DNA of 20,229 nt, taken from contig VSNO01000077.1 in assembly GCA_009774375.1 (NCBI GenBank), positions 1 through 20,229 of the forward strand. The letters run 5' to 3'. The notes beneath the pieces were generated by a model. The model was not told where the DNA came from. It ran no database searches and saw nothing but the letters and a program-made list of their open reading frames with translations. The translations under genes were made by a program, and so were the position numbers. Below are positions 1 to 7,315 of this stretch, piece by piece. The stretch comes from Lachnospiraceae bacterium. Lineage in GTDB: Bacteria; Bacillota; Clostridia; Lachnospirales; Lachnospiraceae. Position 1 is the first letter of the stretch, and every line of letters starts with the position of its first letter.

Positions 1-50
1 AAGTGTGGTAACTTAAAGATACCATAAATCCATATGGAAGAGTTATTTTT

Positions 51-1610
51 TTGATAGAACTTTCAACTCTCAAGTATGATTTCATGAATGGAATGAAGCT
101 CTGCACCCAGACCTTTACCAAACCGGACAGGGTCTATTCACTGATCACTGATTTTAATATGCGCTATTTTGATGTGCCTTCCAAGCTTGTGACACTCTAC
201 AGCGCCTATATTTACTATCTGAAAAATGCTCTGAACAGCCACCCTAAGTTTCAGTATGAGTTTCTGGTCTGCCCCGGGGTAAACAACAAAACACAGGTAA
301 AAGAACTGATGCCCCGGGAGTCCCCTACCCAAAGACTGTTTTTCGTTGAAATTCCAGAACAGCAGGTATATTATCCCAAAAGAATGCTCATTATTCTGGG
401 ACATGAGACAGCCCATTTTGTAGGACGCAATCTAAGACTCAGAAAGGAACGGCTACAGGCGCTCATTAACGCCTGCTGCCATGCAGTCGCCAACTCCCTA
501 AAACACTTTATAGCTTATAAAGAAAACTGGAATGCGACACAAATTGTCCAAAAAGACTGGGAACTTTTGGAACAAAATCTTGCCAAATGGTCATTACAGT
601 GTATTTTCCAAAGTTGTGACAGGGAATTTTTGAAACATAAATATTATACTGACAGTATCAATGCCGATATGATCGACAATAATCTCCTGCACAATCTAAA
701 GTACTTCTATCATACAGATAACTTAAAAGAAAACCTGATTCGTTCTCTGGAAGATTTGTTGTCAAGCAGCTATATCGATGTACTGGGATTTGCGATACAG
801 ACCGGAATCAACCTTGACAGCCCAGACCGCGAAAGCTGGGACAGATGCTATGAACAGCACTGCCGGATAGTCTGTGAAGCCGTCTGGGATTTTGCATCAT
901 CTCGCGGAAAATATACAGCACTGACACTGGAAAATGTCGTCAATGATATCGTTTATCTGTTAAAGGAATGTTATGCGGATCTTATCAGCATCCTGGCTCT
1001 TAAACTTTCTATGGAAGATTATCTCAATTCTTTTATAGAAACTTTTGAGACTGATCATTATGACAAAAGTTATATCACCCAAACGATCTTACTGCCGCGC
1101 ATTGCCATTGTAATGTCTGTAATGAATTACAGTTTTAGCGATAATGATCAGGGTTCTCCTTCAAACGAAGGATTTCGCTGGTCAGATAACGAACCATCCC
1201 ATTTAAAGAATCCTGGGGCAATTCGTATTGAGATTGAGACACAGCGTTTCCTGGCAAACTTAATATCAGACCCTTATTATTACACCGATCCCGCCAAATT
1301 CGAAACACTGCTATCCAGCCATGTCAATATCGTGTATGATCTCGATATCATACAAACAATCATGCAATATCTTCTATGCTGCCGCCAGAAATATAATGCA
1401 ATCATGAATACACCTGATAAACGCACTAAATTAGAAAGCGTGCAGCATATATATCAAACAGTACAGACTGAAAACATGAATGACTTTTTTCCATATCTGA
1501 TACCGATACTTAATAAATATGAAGAAGATGTATATCGGGATATTGAATACCTCATTCATAAAGAAACCACATTACCAAAAGGAAATAACTGCAATGGGCA
1601 AACAATCTAA
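51..1610 (+). CDS. Putative HEXXH zinc metallopeptidase, family not recognised
   Basis: A 519-residue protein with no signal peptide or clear membrane segment, so probably cytoplasmic. A hydrophobic strand leads into HETAH at residues 118-122, a zinc-binding HEXXH motif. Far downstream, E306-C-Y-A-D310 fits the ExxAD third-ligand helix of gluzincin-type peptidases. This suggests a zinc peptidase with a helical insertion of about 180 residues between the ligands. The rest is mainly helical and I do not recognise it. The chosen start is TTG at 51, preceded by GGAAGAG with 8 bases between; the frame has been open only since a TAA at 9-11. ATG codons at 84 and 93 are alternatives. The gene overlaps the next one by 17 bases, so the two are probably translationally coupled. 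The fold is inferred from the motifs; the substrate is unknown. Confidence 0.7.
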   Translation: MIELSTLKYDFMNGMKLCTQTFTKPDRVYSLITDFNMRYFDVPSKLVTLYSAYIYYLKNALNSHPKFQYEFLVCPGVNNKTQVKELMPRESPTQRLFFVEIPEQQVYYPKRMLIILGHETAHFVGRNLRLRKERLQALINACCHAVANSLKHFIAYKENWNATQIVQKDWELLEQNLAKWSLQCIFQSCDREFLKHKYYTDSINADMIDNNLLHNLKYFYHTDNLKENLIRSLEDLLSSSYIDVLGFAIQTGINLDSPDRESWDRCYEQHCRIVCEAVWDFASSRGKYTALTLENVVNDIVYLLKECYADLISILALKLSMEDYLNSFIETFETDHYDKSYITQTILLPRIAIVMSVMNYSFSDNDQGSPSNEGFRWSDNEPSHLKNPGAIRIEIETQRFLANLISDPYYYTDPAKFETLLSSHVNIVYDLDIIQTIMQYLLCCRQKYNAIMNTPDKRTKLESVQHIYQTVQTENMNDFFPYLIPILNKYEEDVYRDIEYLIHKETTLPKGNNCNGQTI

Positions 1611-3144
1611 AAAATTTAAAGTAAAAATTCACCACAACCATCAATTGAACCAGTTTTTAGCAGACACATTGAACTCATTAGAACTCGGTAATACCCAAAT
1701 GGCAGAAGTGGAAGCTGATGAAATTGACACAATAATGATGATCATCCCTGACAATACTCCTGACAATAGTACCTACATCACCCCGAGTGATCCCATAATA
1801 CACCTGACTGGATCAAACAATAAAATAAATCATAAAATCAAACAAAATTTTCCAGCAATTGATATACATGAATCTCCTCTTACGGCCTACCAGACCATAA
1901 TGAAATTACTGTCTGATGAGTTGCATTCCGAAAATTCAGACTCTTTCGATGAACATAAAGCTTTAATAAATGGAGCCTCCTGCATTACTCCAAAACCTTA
2001 TGCAGCACTTACTGTAATATTGCATGGCAAAGCCCAACTATACAAAGACTACCTGAAATTTGTCCTGCATTCCCTGTTTCAGCAGCTTAAACTCACCACC
2101 GAACTTGAAAGCGGGAACATGAGAATCTTACTATATAAATTGCAGGAGAATTGGATTTTGTTAGGAAGCTATGTGAATCATTACCTCAAAACAAACCACC
2201 TGCCGGACGCCGAGCTTCTGACCGAATTATCATCTGCCCGATATGAGGGAAGTGACAGTGAATCACGGATTTATTTTACGCATGACAACATCGAAACCAT
2301 AACCACATTTGATTCTTCATCCGGTGAAGCATCAAGGGTACTCTGCAACAACAATTTGCGCCCCATCCGAAAACTGATCGAATTGTCCAAAAGGAACGTG
2401 GTTCACTTGTATGCCGCATTGACAAATGCAGCCCAAAATGAATATACGATCACACAGCTTGTCCGCCTTAACGAAGCGTATTCCGATGAAAACACGGAAA
2501 CTGACCCCAATAAAAAAGAATCAACAGATACTTATATCAAATTTTCCGGTTTCATGCACTGGAGCGTTGTATGCGGCGTAAAAGAGGTATTCTCCTATTA
2601 TCATGGACATTACCTGTTAAATCCAACAAACAAGGAGACCTCATATGAAGCGGATATTGCGGCATTACAGGATGTAGACAATGCCAGCAAAAAGATGATA
2701 GCAGATCTGATAAAAATCTTAAAGAAACAAAAGCATGGCGCTTCCGTTGTGATATCCGATTTTCCATGTGAAAACGACAAATCACTTATAGACGATCTAT
2801 GCCAGATGAATTATGGAATTAAACTTTGCCCGCCTAATATCGTATATACTTCCGACCATGGATGGGACAAAGAACTTCTTCTAAGTCTTACGGATATTGA
2901 CGGCGCACTTTTTATAGATTTACGGGAAAAGCGTCTCGCTGCAATCGGAACCCTGTTATACAGTAAAATAGCCGTCACGGGTGACGTTGGAAGAGGCTCC
3001 CGTTATAATTCCATGAACAACTATATCATGGAAAAAAAGAATGGAATCTATATCGGCATCGTCATTTCTGAAGATGGCATGATCAATGTAATTCCAAACA
3101 AACGAAATCGCACAAAATCCTCCGACAAAAAAACCGGTGCTTAA
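1594..3144 (+). CDS. DisA/CdaA-like diadenylate cyclase-domain protein with an unrecognised N-terminal region
   Basis: A 516-residue protein. The start is ATG at 1594, preceded by AAAAGGAAATAA inside the end of the peptidase gene. The first 350 or so residues are unrecognised, with no membrane segment. The C-terminal part (about 365-500) follows the DAC fold order: a KHGASVVI strand (380-387) resembling the usual K-x-G-A-L-I-V-I strand, then D436-G-A (the DGA motif), then G-S-R470-Y-N472 where DisA and CdaA have G-T-R-H-R, then VISEDG (490-495) matching the usual VSEETG strand. Known DAC enzymes join two ATP into c-di-AMP. The His and second Arg of RHR are replaced by Tyr and Asn, so substrate or product may differ, or activity may be lost. 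Overlap with the peptidase gene suggests a shared pathway. A bidirectional terminator ends the unit. Confidence 0.7.
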   Translation: MGKQSKKFKVKIHHNHQLNQFLADTLNSLELGNTQMAEVEADEIDTIMMIIPDNTPDNSTYITPSDPIIHLTGSNNKINHKIKQNFPAIDIHESPLTAYQTIMKLLSDELHSENSDSFDEHKALINGASCITPKPYAALTVILHGKAQLYKDYLKFVLHSLFQQLKLTTELESGNMRILLYKLQENWILLGSYVNHYLKTNHLPDAELLTELSSARYEGSDSESRIYFTHDNIETITTFDSSSGEASRVLCNNNLRPIRKLIELSKRNVVHLYAALTNAAQNEYTITQLVRLNEAYSDENTETDPNKKESTDTYIKFSGFMHWSVVCGVKEVFSYYHGHYLLNPTNKETSYEADIAALQDVDNASKKMIADLIKILKKQKHGASVVISDFPCENDKSLIDDLCQMNYGIKLCPPNIVYTSDHGWDKELLLSLTDIDGALFIDLREKRLAAIGTLLYSKIAVTGDVGRGSRYNSMNNYIMEKKNGIYIGIVISEDGMINVIPNKRNRTKSSDKKTGA

Positions 3145-3155
3145 GGCACCGGTTT
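3131..3155. terminator. Bidirectional intrinsic terminator
   Basis: The 10 bp arms 3131-3140 and 3146-3155 (AAACCGGTGC and its complement) flank a 5-base loop that includes the TAA of the DAC-like gene. T runs lie on both sides: five T on the + strand, and seven A at 3127-3133 that become U on the - strand. It can therefore serve both the + strand pair and the convergent mini-flagellin. Confidence 0.85.
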
Positions 3156-3170
3156 TTATATGAATCATGC

Positions 3171-3506
3171 TTACCCCAACAGCTTGGTGACTGCATCTGT
3201 CGACTGGTTTGCCTGCGCAAGCACAGAATCACCGGACTGCTCTAAGATGCGGCGGTTTGCCTCGCGGATCATCTCCTCCGCCCTCGACACATCACCGACT
3301 GCACTGGCTGCCGCATTGATGTTCTCGAGTGCCTCTGCGGACTCGCCTGCCCTGGACTTGATCTGAAGGGATGCTGCATCCGAAGACGGCTCTGAAACCT
3401 TCTGCCCTGTCGCGAGCCTGTTCTCTTTTGCCGCCGCGCTTGCCTTTGCCGCGTACACATCATTTGCGATCTTGCTGTCATAGGTGAAACTACTCTTGAT
3501 ATCCAT
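3171..3506 (-). CDS. Mini-flagellin consisting of D0-type terminal helices only
   Basis: A 111-residue protein that aligns by eye with both ends of flagellin. Residues of about 29-55 (NRLATGQKVSEPSSDAA, then LQIKSR) match the flagellin N-terminal EKLSSGYKINRAADDAAGL and SISEKM. The last 40 residues (R-A-E-E-M-I, then S-V-L-A-Q-A-N-Q-S, ending K-L-L-G) match the flagellin C-terminus. Domain D1 and the whole variable region are missing, against 476-729 residues for the flagellins nearby. It is predicted to be all helical and could coassemble at, cap or regulate the filament, or act as a type III export competitor; which is unknown. The start is ATG with AAGGAGG 7 bases upstream, inside a perfect ACAAGGAGGT. 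It is unlike a random truncation, because both ends are intact and it has its own promoter and terminator. Confidence 0.8.
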   Translation of the reverse strand: MDIKSSFTYDSKIANDVYAAKASAAAKENRLATGQKVSEPSSDAASLQIKSRAGESAEALENINAAASAVGDVSRAEEMIREANRRILEQSGDSVLAQANQSTDAVTKLLG

Positions 3507-3512
3507 ACTAAT

Positions 3513-3522
3513 ACCTCCTTGT
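3513..3522 (-). promoter_or_regulatory. CsrA-type site over the mini-flagellin RBS
   Basis: ACAAGGAGGT matches the CsrA consensus ACANGGANGU at every fixed position and contains the Shine-Dalgarno sequence. Binding here would block ribosome entry. The role is inferred from known CsrA targets. Confidence 0.45.
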
Positions 3523-3575
3523 GAAAAACAATTATTCCTTTATACTCATTCCGGTAACTATATTATGTCACCTTC

Positions 3576-3606
3576 CTGACAATTCTTATTGTAACCGAAT
3601 TGTCAG
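3576..3606. promoter_or_regulatory. Perfect 10+10 bp inverted repeat spanning the -10 (candidate operator)
   Basis: CTGACAATTC (3576-3585) and GAATTGTCAG (3597-3606) are exact reverse complements separated by 11 bases. The repeat covers the -10, part of the spacer and the predicted start point of the mini-flagellin promoter, the usual place for a repressor operator. There is no T run, so it is not a terminator. Confidence 0.5.
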
Positions 3607-3616
3607 ACTATGTCAA
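3588..3616 (-). promoter_or_regulatory. Sigma-A-type promoter of the mini-flagellin gene
   Basis: On the - strand, TTGACA (3616-3611) is a perfect -35. It is followed by 17 bases and TACAAT (3593-3588), a 5/6 match to the -10. The predicted start of transcription is near 3581, giving a leader of about 75 bases. No sigma-28-type element was seen upstream of this gene, unlike the full-length flagellins. Confidence 0.65.
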
Positions 3617-3782
3617 CTAATTATTTCAAATTTTATGTAAATTTCTATAATTTCAGACAACTTGTACGATTCGGATCAAGTTTGCACGAAGTTCTTATTC
3701 CTCCGCTCTGGCGGATCCTGTATTTTATGCAATCTTATGCCCATTGCATCGAATATACATTCTATGTACAATCAGTAAAACA
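3617..3782. other. Gene-free stretch between the mini-flagellin promoter and the flagellinolysin terminator
   Basis: AT-rich intergenic DNA. I see no convincing gene. A short open frame on the + strand (3610-3825) lacks an RBS and family resemblance. The only structure noted is a small hairpin near 3700-3713 (TCCGC and GCGGA around TCTG). Confidence 0.4.
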
Positions 3783-3816
3783 AAAAAGGGCATTTGCAGA
3801 TCTATGTGCCCTTTTT
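3783..3816 (-). terminator. Intrinsic terminator downstream of flagellinolysin
   Basis: Arms 3783-3792 (AAAAAGGGCA) and 3807-3816 pair over 10 bp around a 14-base loop. On the - strand the stem runs into TTTTTTGTTTT. It lies about 100 bases past the flagellinolysin stop and would end the flaG-to-flagellinolysin run. Confidence 0.65.
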
Positions 3817-3915
3817 GTCAAATAAATGATGCATTATTCATTTTTTTGTGATCCGTGCAGCAACATGCACAAATCATTTGATTCGTTTCTGACAGATTAT
3901 CTATCCCGTATGTGT

Positions 3916-6105
3916 CTACGCGATCAGTGACAGAACGCCCTGGCTGCTCTGGTTCATCTGCGCGAGCATTGCCCGGCCTGCCTGCTGTAAGATGTTGGCG
4001 TTGGAGAATGCTACCATTTCCCTTGCCATGTCCGTATCGCGGATCTGGCTCTCAGATGCCGTCGTGTTTTCCACCACGTTGTCGAGGTTGCTGACCGTGT
4101 GCTCGAGACGGTTCTGGCATGCCCCCAGCTCGGAGCGCTGTGCGGACACCATTGCCAGCGCGAGCGATACGCGCTCGATGGAGAGTGACGCGAGATCCTC
4201 CGTGCGGACATCCACCTGGTCCACGCCGATGCTCGCCGCGTCCATGGCGTCAATGTAGACATGGATCTTGTTGTTCATATCCGCGTCCGTACCTGCGTGG
4301 ATCGCTGAGCCAAAACCTGTAACAGGCTTTCTGCCTGCCGCGATCTGAAGCGGTTTATCCCAGGGAACATTGCCGCCTGTAGATCCAGTGCTGCCCGGCT
4401 TTCCGCCGTTTGTCGCCGATCCGCCGACAAATACTTCATAGTCGTTAGGATATTCATTTACCACGGTATCATTTTTAATATCAAGCTTGAAAAGTGAAAC
4501 TCCCGGATTGTTCGTGTTCGCCAGTATGTCGTCTGGCCTGGTGAGGTTTCCCACGACACCGCCAGTGCCGCCCTGAACCAGATTTGTCAGGCTCTGTACA
4601 AAAGTCAACACGTTATTGTCACTGGCAAACCCATTTTCAAAGGCCGCGATCGTATTTTTCCCTGTCAGGTCTTTGATGACATCCTGAAGGCTCTTGCCGC
4701 CTCTGATATCACCCAGGATCTTTCCCAATCCTGTCTGGATGCCTGACGCGCTGAGCGCCTTGCCGCCTGCCAGATATCCCAGATACATGCATGCAAGATA
4801 GCCTGAACCATAATTGGACTCATTGGAAGCCCCGCCGATCTGATACTTTGTCAGCGCTGCCTGAATATTCGCAAGGCTGTCATTGACCTGGATATTAAGA
4901 GCCCCTTTCCCGTTTACCCAGTCATTGTGGTCATAATATCCGCCTGCCGCCGTCTGTGCCATCCCTTCCTTGAACCACTTGGGAAACTGCTCGCCCTGGT
5001 TGTTCTGTCCATTTACAACACCGATCATGCCATTGGTGAGCGCCTCATCCATAAATGCATGCATCATCTCATGGACGATCGTAACCTCAAGCTCGTTCCT
5101 CTTCTGCTCTGTCAGGTTTCCCTGATTGATGCTGTCCAGATTGACACAGAGCTGGTAGGTAAGCATATTGCTTACTACCGCATTATTACTATAGCTCCCA
5201 TGTCCCACTCCTACATAGGCAAGTGTAGTCGGGCTCAGATTCGGATCGTTTGCCGGAGTCGAAAGTTTCAGTCCGATCCCGATACCGGAACCCTTCAGGA
5301 AATCAAATGCCGGCGAGTACGCCTTGATGATCGCCTCCACCGCATTGGGCACGATTTCATTCTGTAGTTTATTTTTCAGATCGCTGTACCCAGCAGCTGT
5401 GGGTCCTGCTCCGTTGACAACTCCCGCCCCGGGTTTCTGCGTCGTGACCACTGGATCCTGTATATAGACCAGCTTGATGCCTTCTGTGTTCGCGACTGTC
5501 TCCGCCGACACTTCCTGTCCTGCATATGCGCCGTTCAGCGCAGTCCAGCGCTCTTCTTCGCGCTGCTTCTGCCGCTCCTCTTCCTCTCTTCTGATCCTTT
5601 CCTTATCCTCAAAGTACTTGTCTTTGATCGCCTCAAACTTCCTATTGTTGATCGCCAGGTTATATGCACCCCTGCCGCCGTTGGAAAGACTTCCGTTCAG
5701 CAGGTAGGTCTCGTTGAACTTCGTCGTCTCCGCCACTCTGTCGATCTCTGTGATCAGCTGTGATACTTCATCCTGTATATTCTGCCTGTCGGATGCAGCA
5801 TTCGTGCCGTTTGATGCCTGCACACAGAGCTCGTTCATGCGCTGGAGCATATCCTGTACTTCGCTGAGCGCGCCGTCCGCGATCTGCACCATGGAGATCC
5901 CGTCCTCCGCATTCTCTGTCGCTTTTGTGAGTCCCCTGATCTGGCGCCTCATCTTCTCCGAGATCGACAGGCCTGCCGCATCGTCAGCCGCCCTGTTGAT
6001 CCTGTATCCGCTGGAAAGCTTCTCCGCTTTCTTTGACACTGTGCCGCTTACTATAGATAATTGTCTCTGGCTGTTCATAGCCTTCAGATTGTGTGCTATT
6101 ACCAT
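3916..6105 (-). CDS. Flagellinolysin: flagellin with a zinc metallopeptidase in its variable domain
   Basis: A 729-residue protein, well above the 270-500 usual for flagellin. Residues 1-140 are a normal D0/D1 N-terminus (SSGYRINRAADDAAGLSISE, 31-50) and the last 130 or so are a normal C-terminus (NRLEHTVSNLDNVVENTT, then SQIRDTDMA). Between them is a highly charged, probably helical linker rich in E, R, K and Q (about 163-188). Next comes a peptidase domain (about 200-550) with H345-E-M-M-H349 as zinc ligands and catalytic Glu, and W-F-K-E380-G-M-A-Q as the likely third ligand. A Gly/Ser/Thr-rich linker (about 556-580) rejoins D1. Flagellinolysins are a described family that makes proteolytic filaments. 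Cysteines at C94, C320 and near the C-terminal D1 helix are unusual in flagellin. The start is ATG at 6105 after AGGGGG. Being last in the run after two glycosyltransferases suggests cotranscription and perhaps glycosylation. Confidence 0.92.
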   Translation of the reverse strand: MVIAHNLKAMNSQRQLSIVSGTVSKKAEKLSSGYRINRAADDAAGLSISEKMRRQIRGLTKATENAEDGISMVQIADGALSEVQDMLQRMNELCVQASNGTNAASDRQNIQDEVSQLITEIDRVAETTKFNETYLLNGSLSNGGRGAYNLAINNRKFEAIKDKYFEDKERIRREEEERQKQREEERWTALNGAYAGQEVSAETVANTEGIKLVYIQDPVVTTQKPGAGVVNGAGPTAAGYSDLKNKLQNEIVPNAVEAIIKAYSPAFDFLKGSGIGIGLKLSTPANDPNLSPTTLAYVGVGHGSYSNNAVVSNMLTYQLCVNLDSINQGNLTEQKRNELEVTIVHEMMHAFMDEALTNGMIGVVNGQNNQGEQFPKWFKEGMAQTAAGGYYDHNDWVNGKGALNIQVNDSLANIQAALTKYQIGGASNESNYGSGYLACMYLGYLAGGKALSASGIQTGLGKILGDIRGGKSLQDVIKDLTGKNTIAAFENGFASDNNVLTFVQSLTNLVQGGTGGVVGNLTRPDDILANTNNPGVSLFKLDIKNDTVVNEYPNDYEVFVGGSATNGGKPGSTGSTGGNVPWDKPLQIAAGRKPVTGFGSAIHAGTDADMNNKIHVYIDAMDAASIGVDQVDVRTEDLASLSIERVSLALAMVSAQRSELGACQNRLEHTVSNLDNVVENTTASESQIRDTDMAREMVAFSNANILQQAGRAMLAQMNQSSQGVLSLIA

Positions 6106-6185
6106 AATTTTTTCCCCCTGATTTCCTTATCGCTAGGCGCCGCGTTAACCTCATCCTTGAAGCGGCATAGATCAATGCTTTCCAG
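6099..6185 (-). other. Possible CTG-started leader ORF overlapping the flagellinolysin start
   Basis: A strong AAGGAGGT (6198-6191) stands upstream of flagellinolysin with no ATG, GTG or TTG at the right distance. It is followed 6 bases on by CTG, opening 28 codons (LESIDLCRFKDEVNAA and so on) that end in a TAA overlapping the flagellinolysin ATG. This could be a coupled leader peptide, a decayed gene or chance. A weak sigma-A-like TTGTGA-N18-TATGAT (6236-6207) lies just before it. Confidence 0.25.
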
Positions 6186-6222
6186 GCCCCACCTCCTTAA
6201 AATGGCATCATATCATAAAACA

Positions 6223-7293
6223 TTAACTGTTCACAACCCGTTCCCGCTCCGCCGCACACTGCTGGAGCTTCTGTTCAAACAACTCTGCCATCTCCATATT
6301 TCCCATACCTCTGTAAATATCGACAATGTGCAGATAACAGGACATCTGGTTCTCGCCGAGCGTCTCCAGATCCTTCATCGTCGTCACCTTGACATACAGC
6401 ATCAGTGCCTTGATGATCCGCCCGTTCTCCCGCAGGAGATTTGCGTACTCATATGTAAATTTTGCCGAATTATAGATCTGATTGTATTTCTCCAGCAGCT
6501 CCAGCGCATCAGGAAACCTGTCGCTGCGGCAGTACGCCTTCGCCAGCGACATGATCATTTCGGGCACATATACATGCTCCGTGTTGTCCTCCATGCCAAG
6601 CCCCTTCTCATACGCCTCGATGGCCTTGTCGACATCATCCAGCACGAAGTAGGATTGTCCCATCTGGAAATAGTGGTAACCGCTGCCGCCATCCTTCTCG
6701 ATGAGTTTCTGCAGCAGATCCAGGTTTCTGCGCTGTTTTCTCTCCATCGCCTCACCGGTCAGTGCATAGCCGTGATGAATGACTTCCATCGGAAGCAGAA
6801 ATGCCTCCAGGGAATCCATATCCTTGCCGGTCTCCGTCGTACAGATCTGCTCGTGGATCGGAAAAAAATAGTGGTAAAAGTTCTTATTGTACATCCGGGG
6901 CACATCGTCGGAAACATACCCCGTTCCCCCGCTGTCCTTGGCGATCAGGTTCGTAAGCCGCATCACGCCGACATAGCGCGGATGGCGCTGCATCAGGATC
7001 CGCAGGGCGCTGATATCAGCATTCATGACATACTCATCGCAGTCCACCACCAGGATCCAGTTGTTCCGGGCAAAGGAAGCGCAGTAATTCCTCGCCGCGG
7101 CAAAGTCGTCGATCCACTCAAAGTCAAGCACTCTGTCAGCGTATTTTGCCGCAATCTCCTTTGTGCGGTCTGTGGAACCAGTGTCCGTCACGACGATCTC
7201 CCAGTCATATTTTTTCAGATGCTGCAGGCACTGTTCTATGTGTTCCTCCTCGTTCCTTGCAATGATACACACTGTAATCGGTATCTTAGCCAT
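6223..7293 (-). CDS. Family 2 glycosyltransferase with TPR-like tail, probable flagellin glycosylation (second of two)
   Basis: A 356-residue cytoplasmic protein. The GT2 (GT-A fold) domain fills about 1-200: an N-terminal VCIIARNEE strand and loop (8-16), TDTGSTDRT for nucleotide-sugar binding (36-44), and the metal-binding D84-C-D86. IHEQI and HHGYAL motifs further on are typical of SunS-like GT2 enzymes that glycosylate peptides. From about 205 on, paired helices with A/G/Y/A spacing (AIEAYEKGL and similar) look like TPR repeats, a protein-acceptor surface. ATG at 7293 is preferred over the GTG at 7314, since GGGGAGG sits just before it and the N-terminus then aligns without gaps with the upstream paralogue. 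The gap to that gene is 22 bases. Flagellin as acceptor is inferred from the operon; the sugar cannot be told. Confidence 0.85.
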   Translation of the reverse strand: MAKIPITVCIIARNEEEHIEQCLQHLKKYDWEIVVTDTGSTDRTKEIAAKYADRVLDFEWIDDFAAARNYCASFARNNWILVVDCDEYVMNADISALRILMQRHPRYVGVMRLTNLIAKDSGGTGYVSDDVPRMYNKNFYHYFFPIHEQICTTETGKDMDSLEAFLLPMEVIHHGYALTGEAMERKQRRNLDLLQKLIEKDGGSGYHYFQMGQSYFVLDDVDKAIEAYEKGLGMEDNTEHVYVPEMIMSLAKAYCRSDRFPDALELLEKYNQIYNSAKFTYEYANLLRENGRIIKALMLYVKVTTMKDLETLGENQMSCYLHIVDIYRGMGNMEMAELFEQKLQQCAAERERVVNS

Positions 7294-7315
7294 AATTTCC
7301 TCCCCTGTCGGCACC

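Noticed and set aside
3171..3506. Mini-flagellin as a pseudogene of a full flagellin
   Set aside because: Both ends are in one intact frame, with promoter, RBS and terminator, and no sign of frameshift or leftover D1 sequence.
3610..3825. 71-codon open frame on the + strand between mini-flagellin and flagellinolysin
   Set aside because: No RBS, no family resemblance, and it runs through the mini-flagellin promoter and the flagellinolysin terminator.
6127..6153. Sigma-28-like AGCGATAA upstream of flagellinolysin
   Set aside because: Two mismatches in the -10 and no TAAA-like -35 at 15 bases, so not called a promoter.
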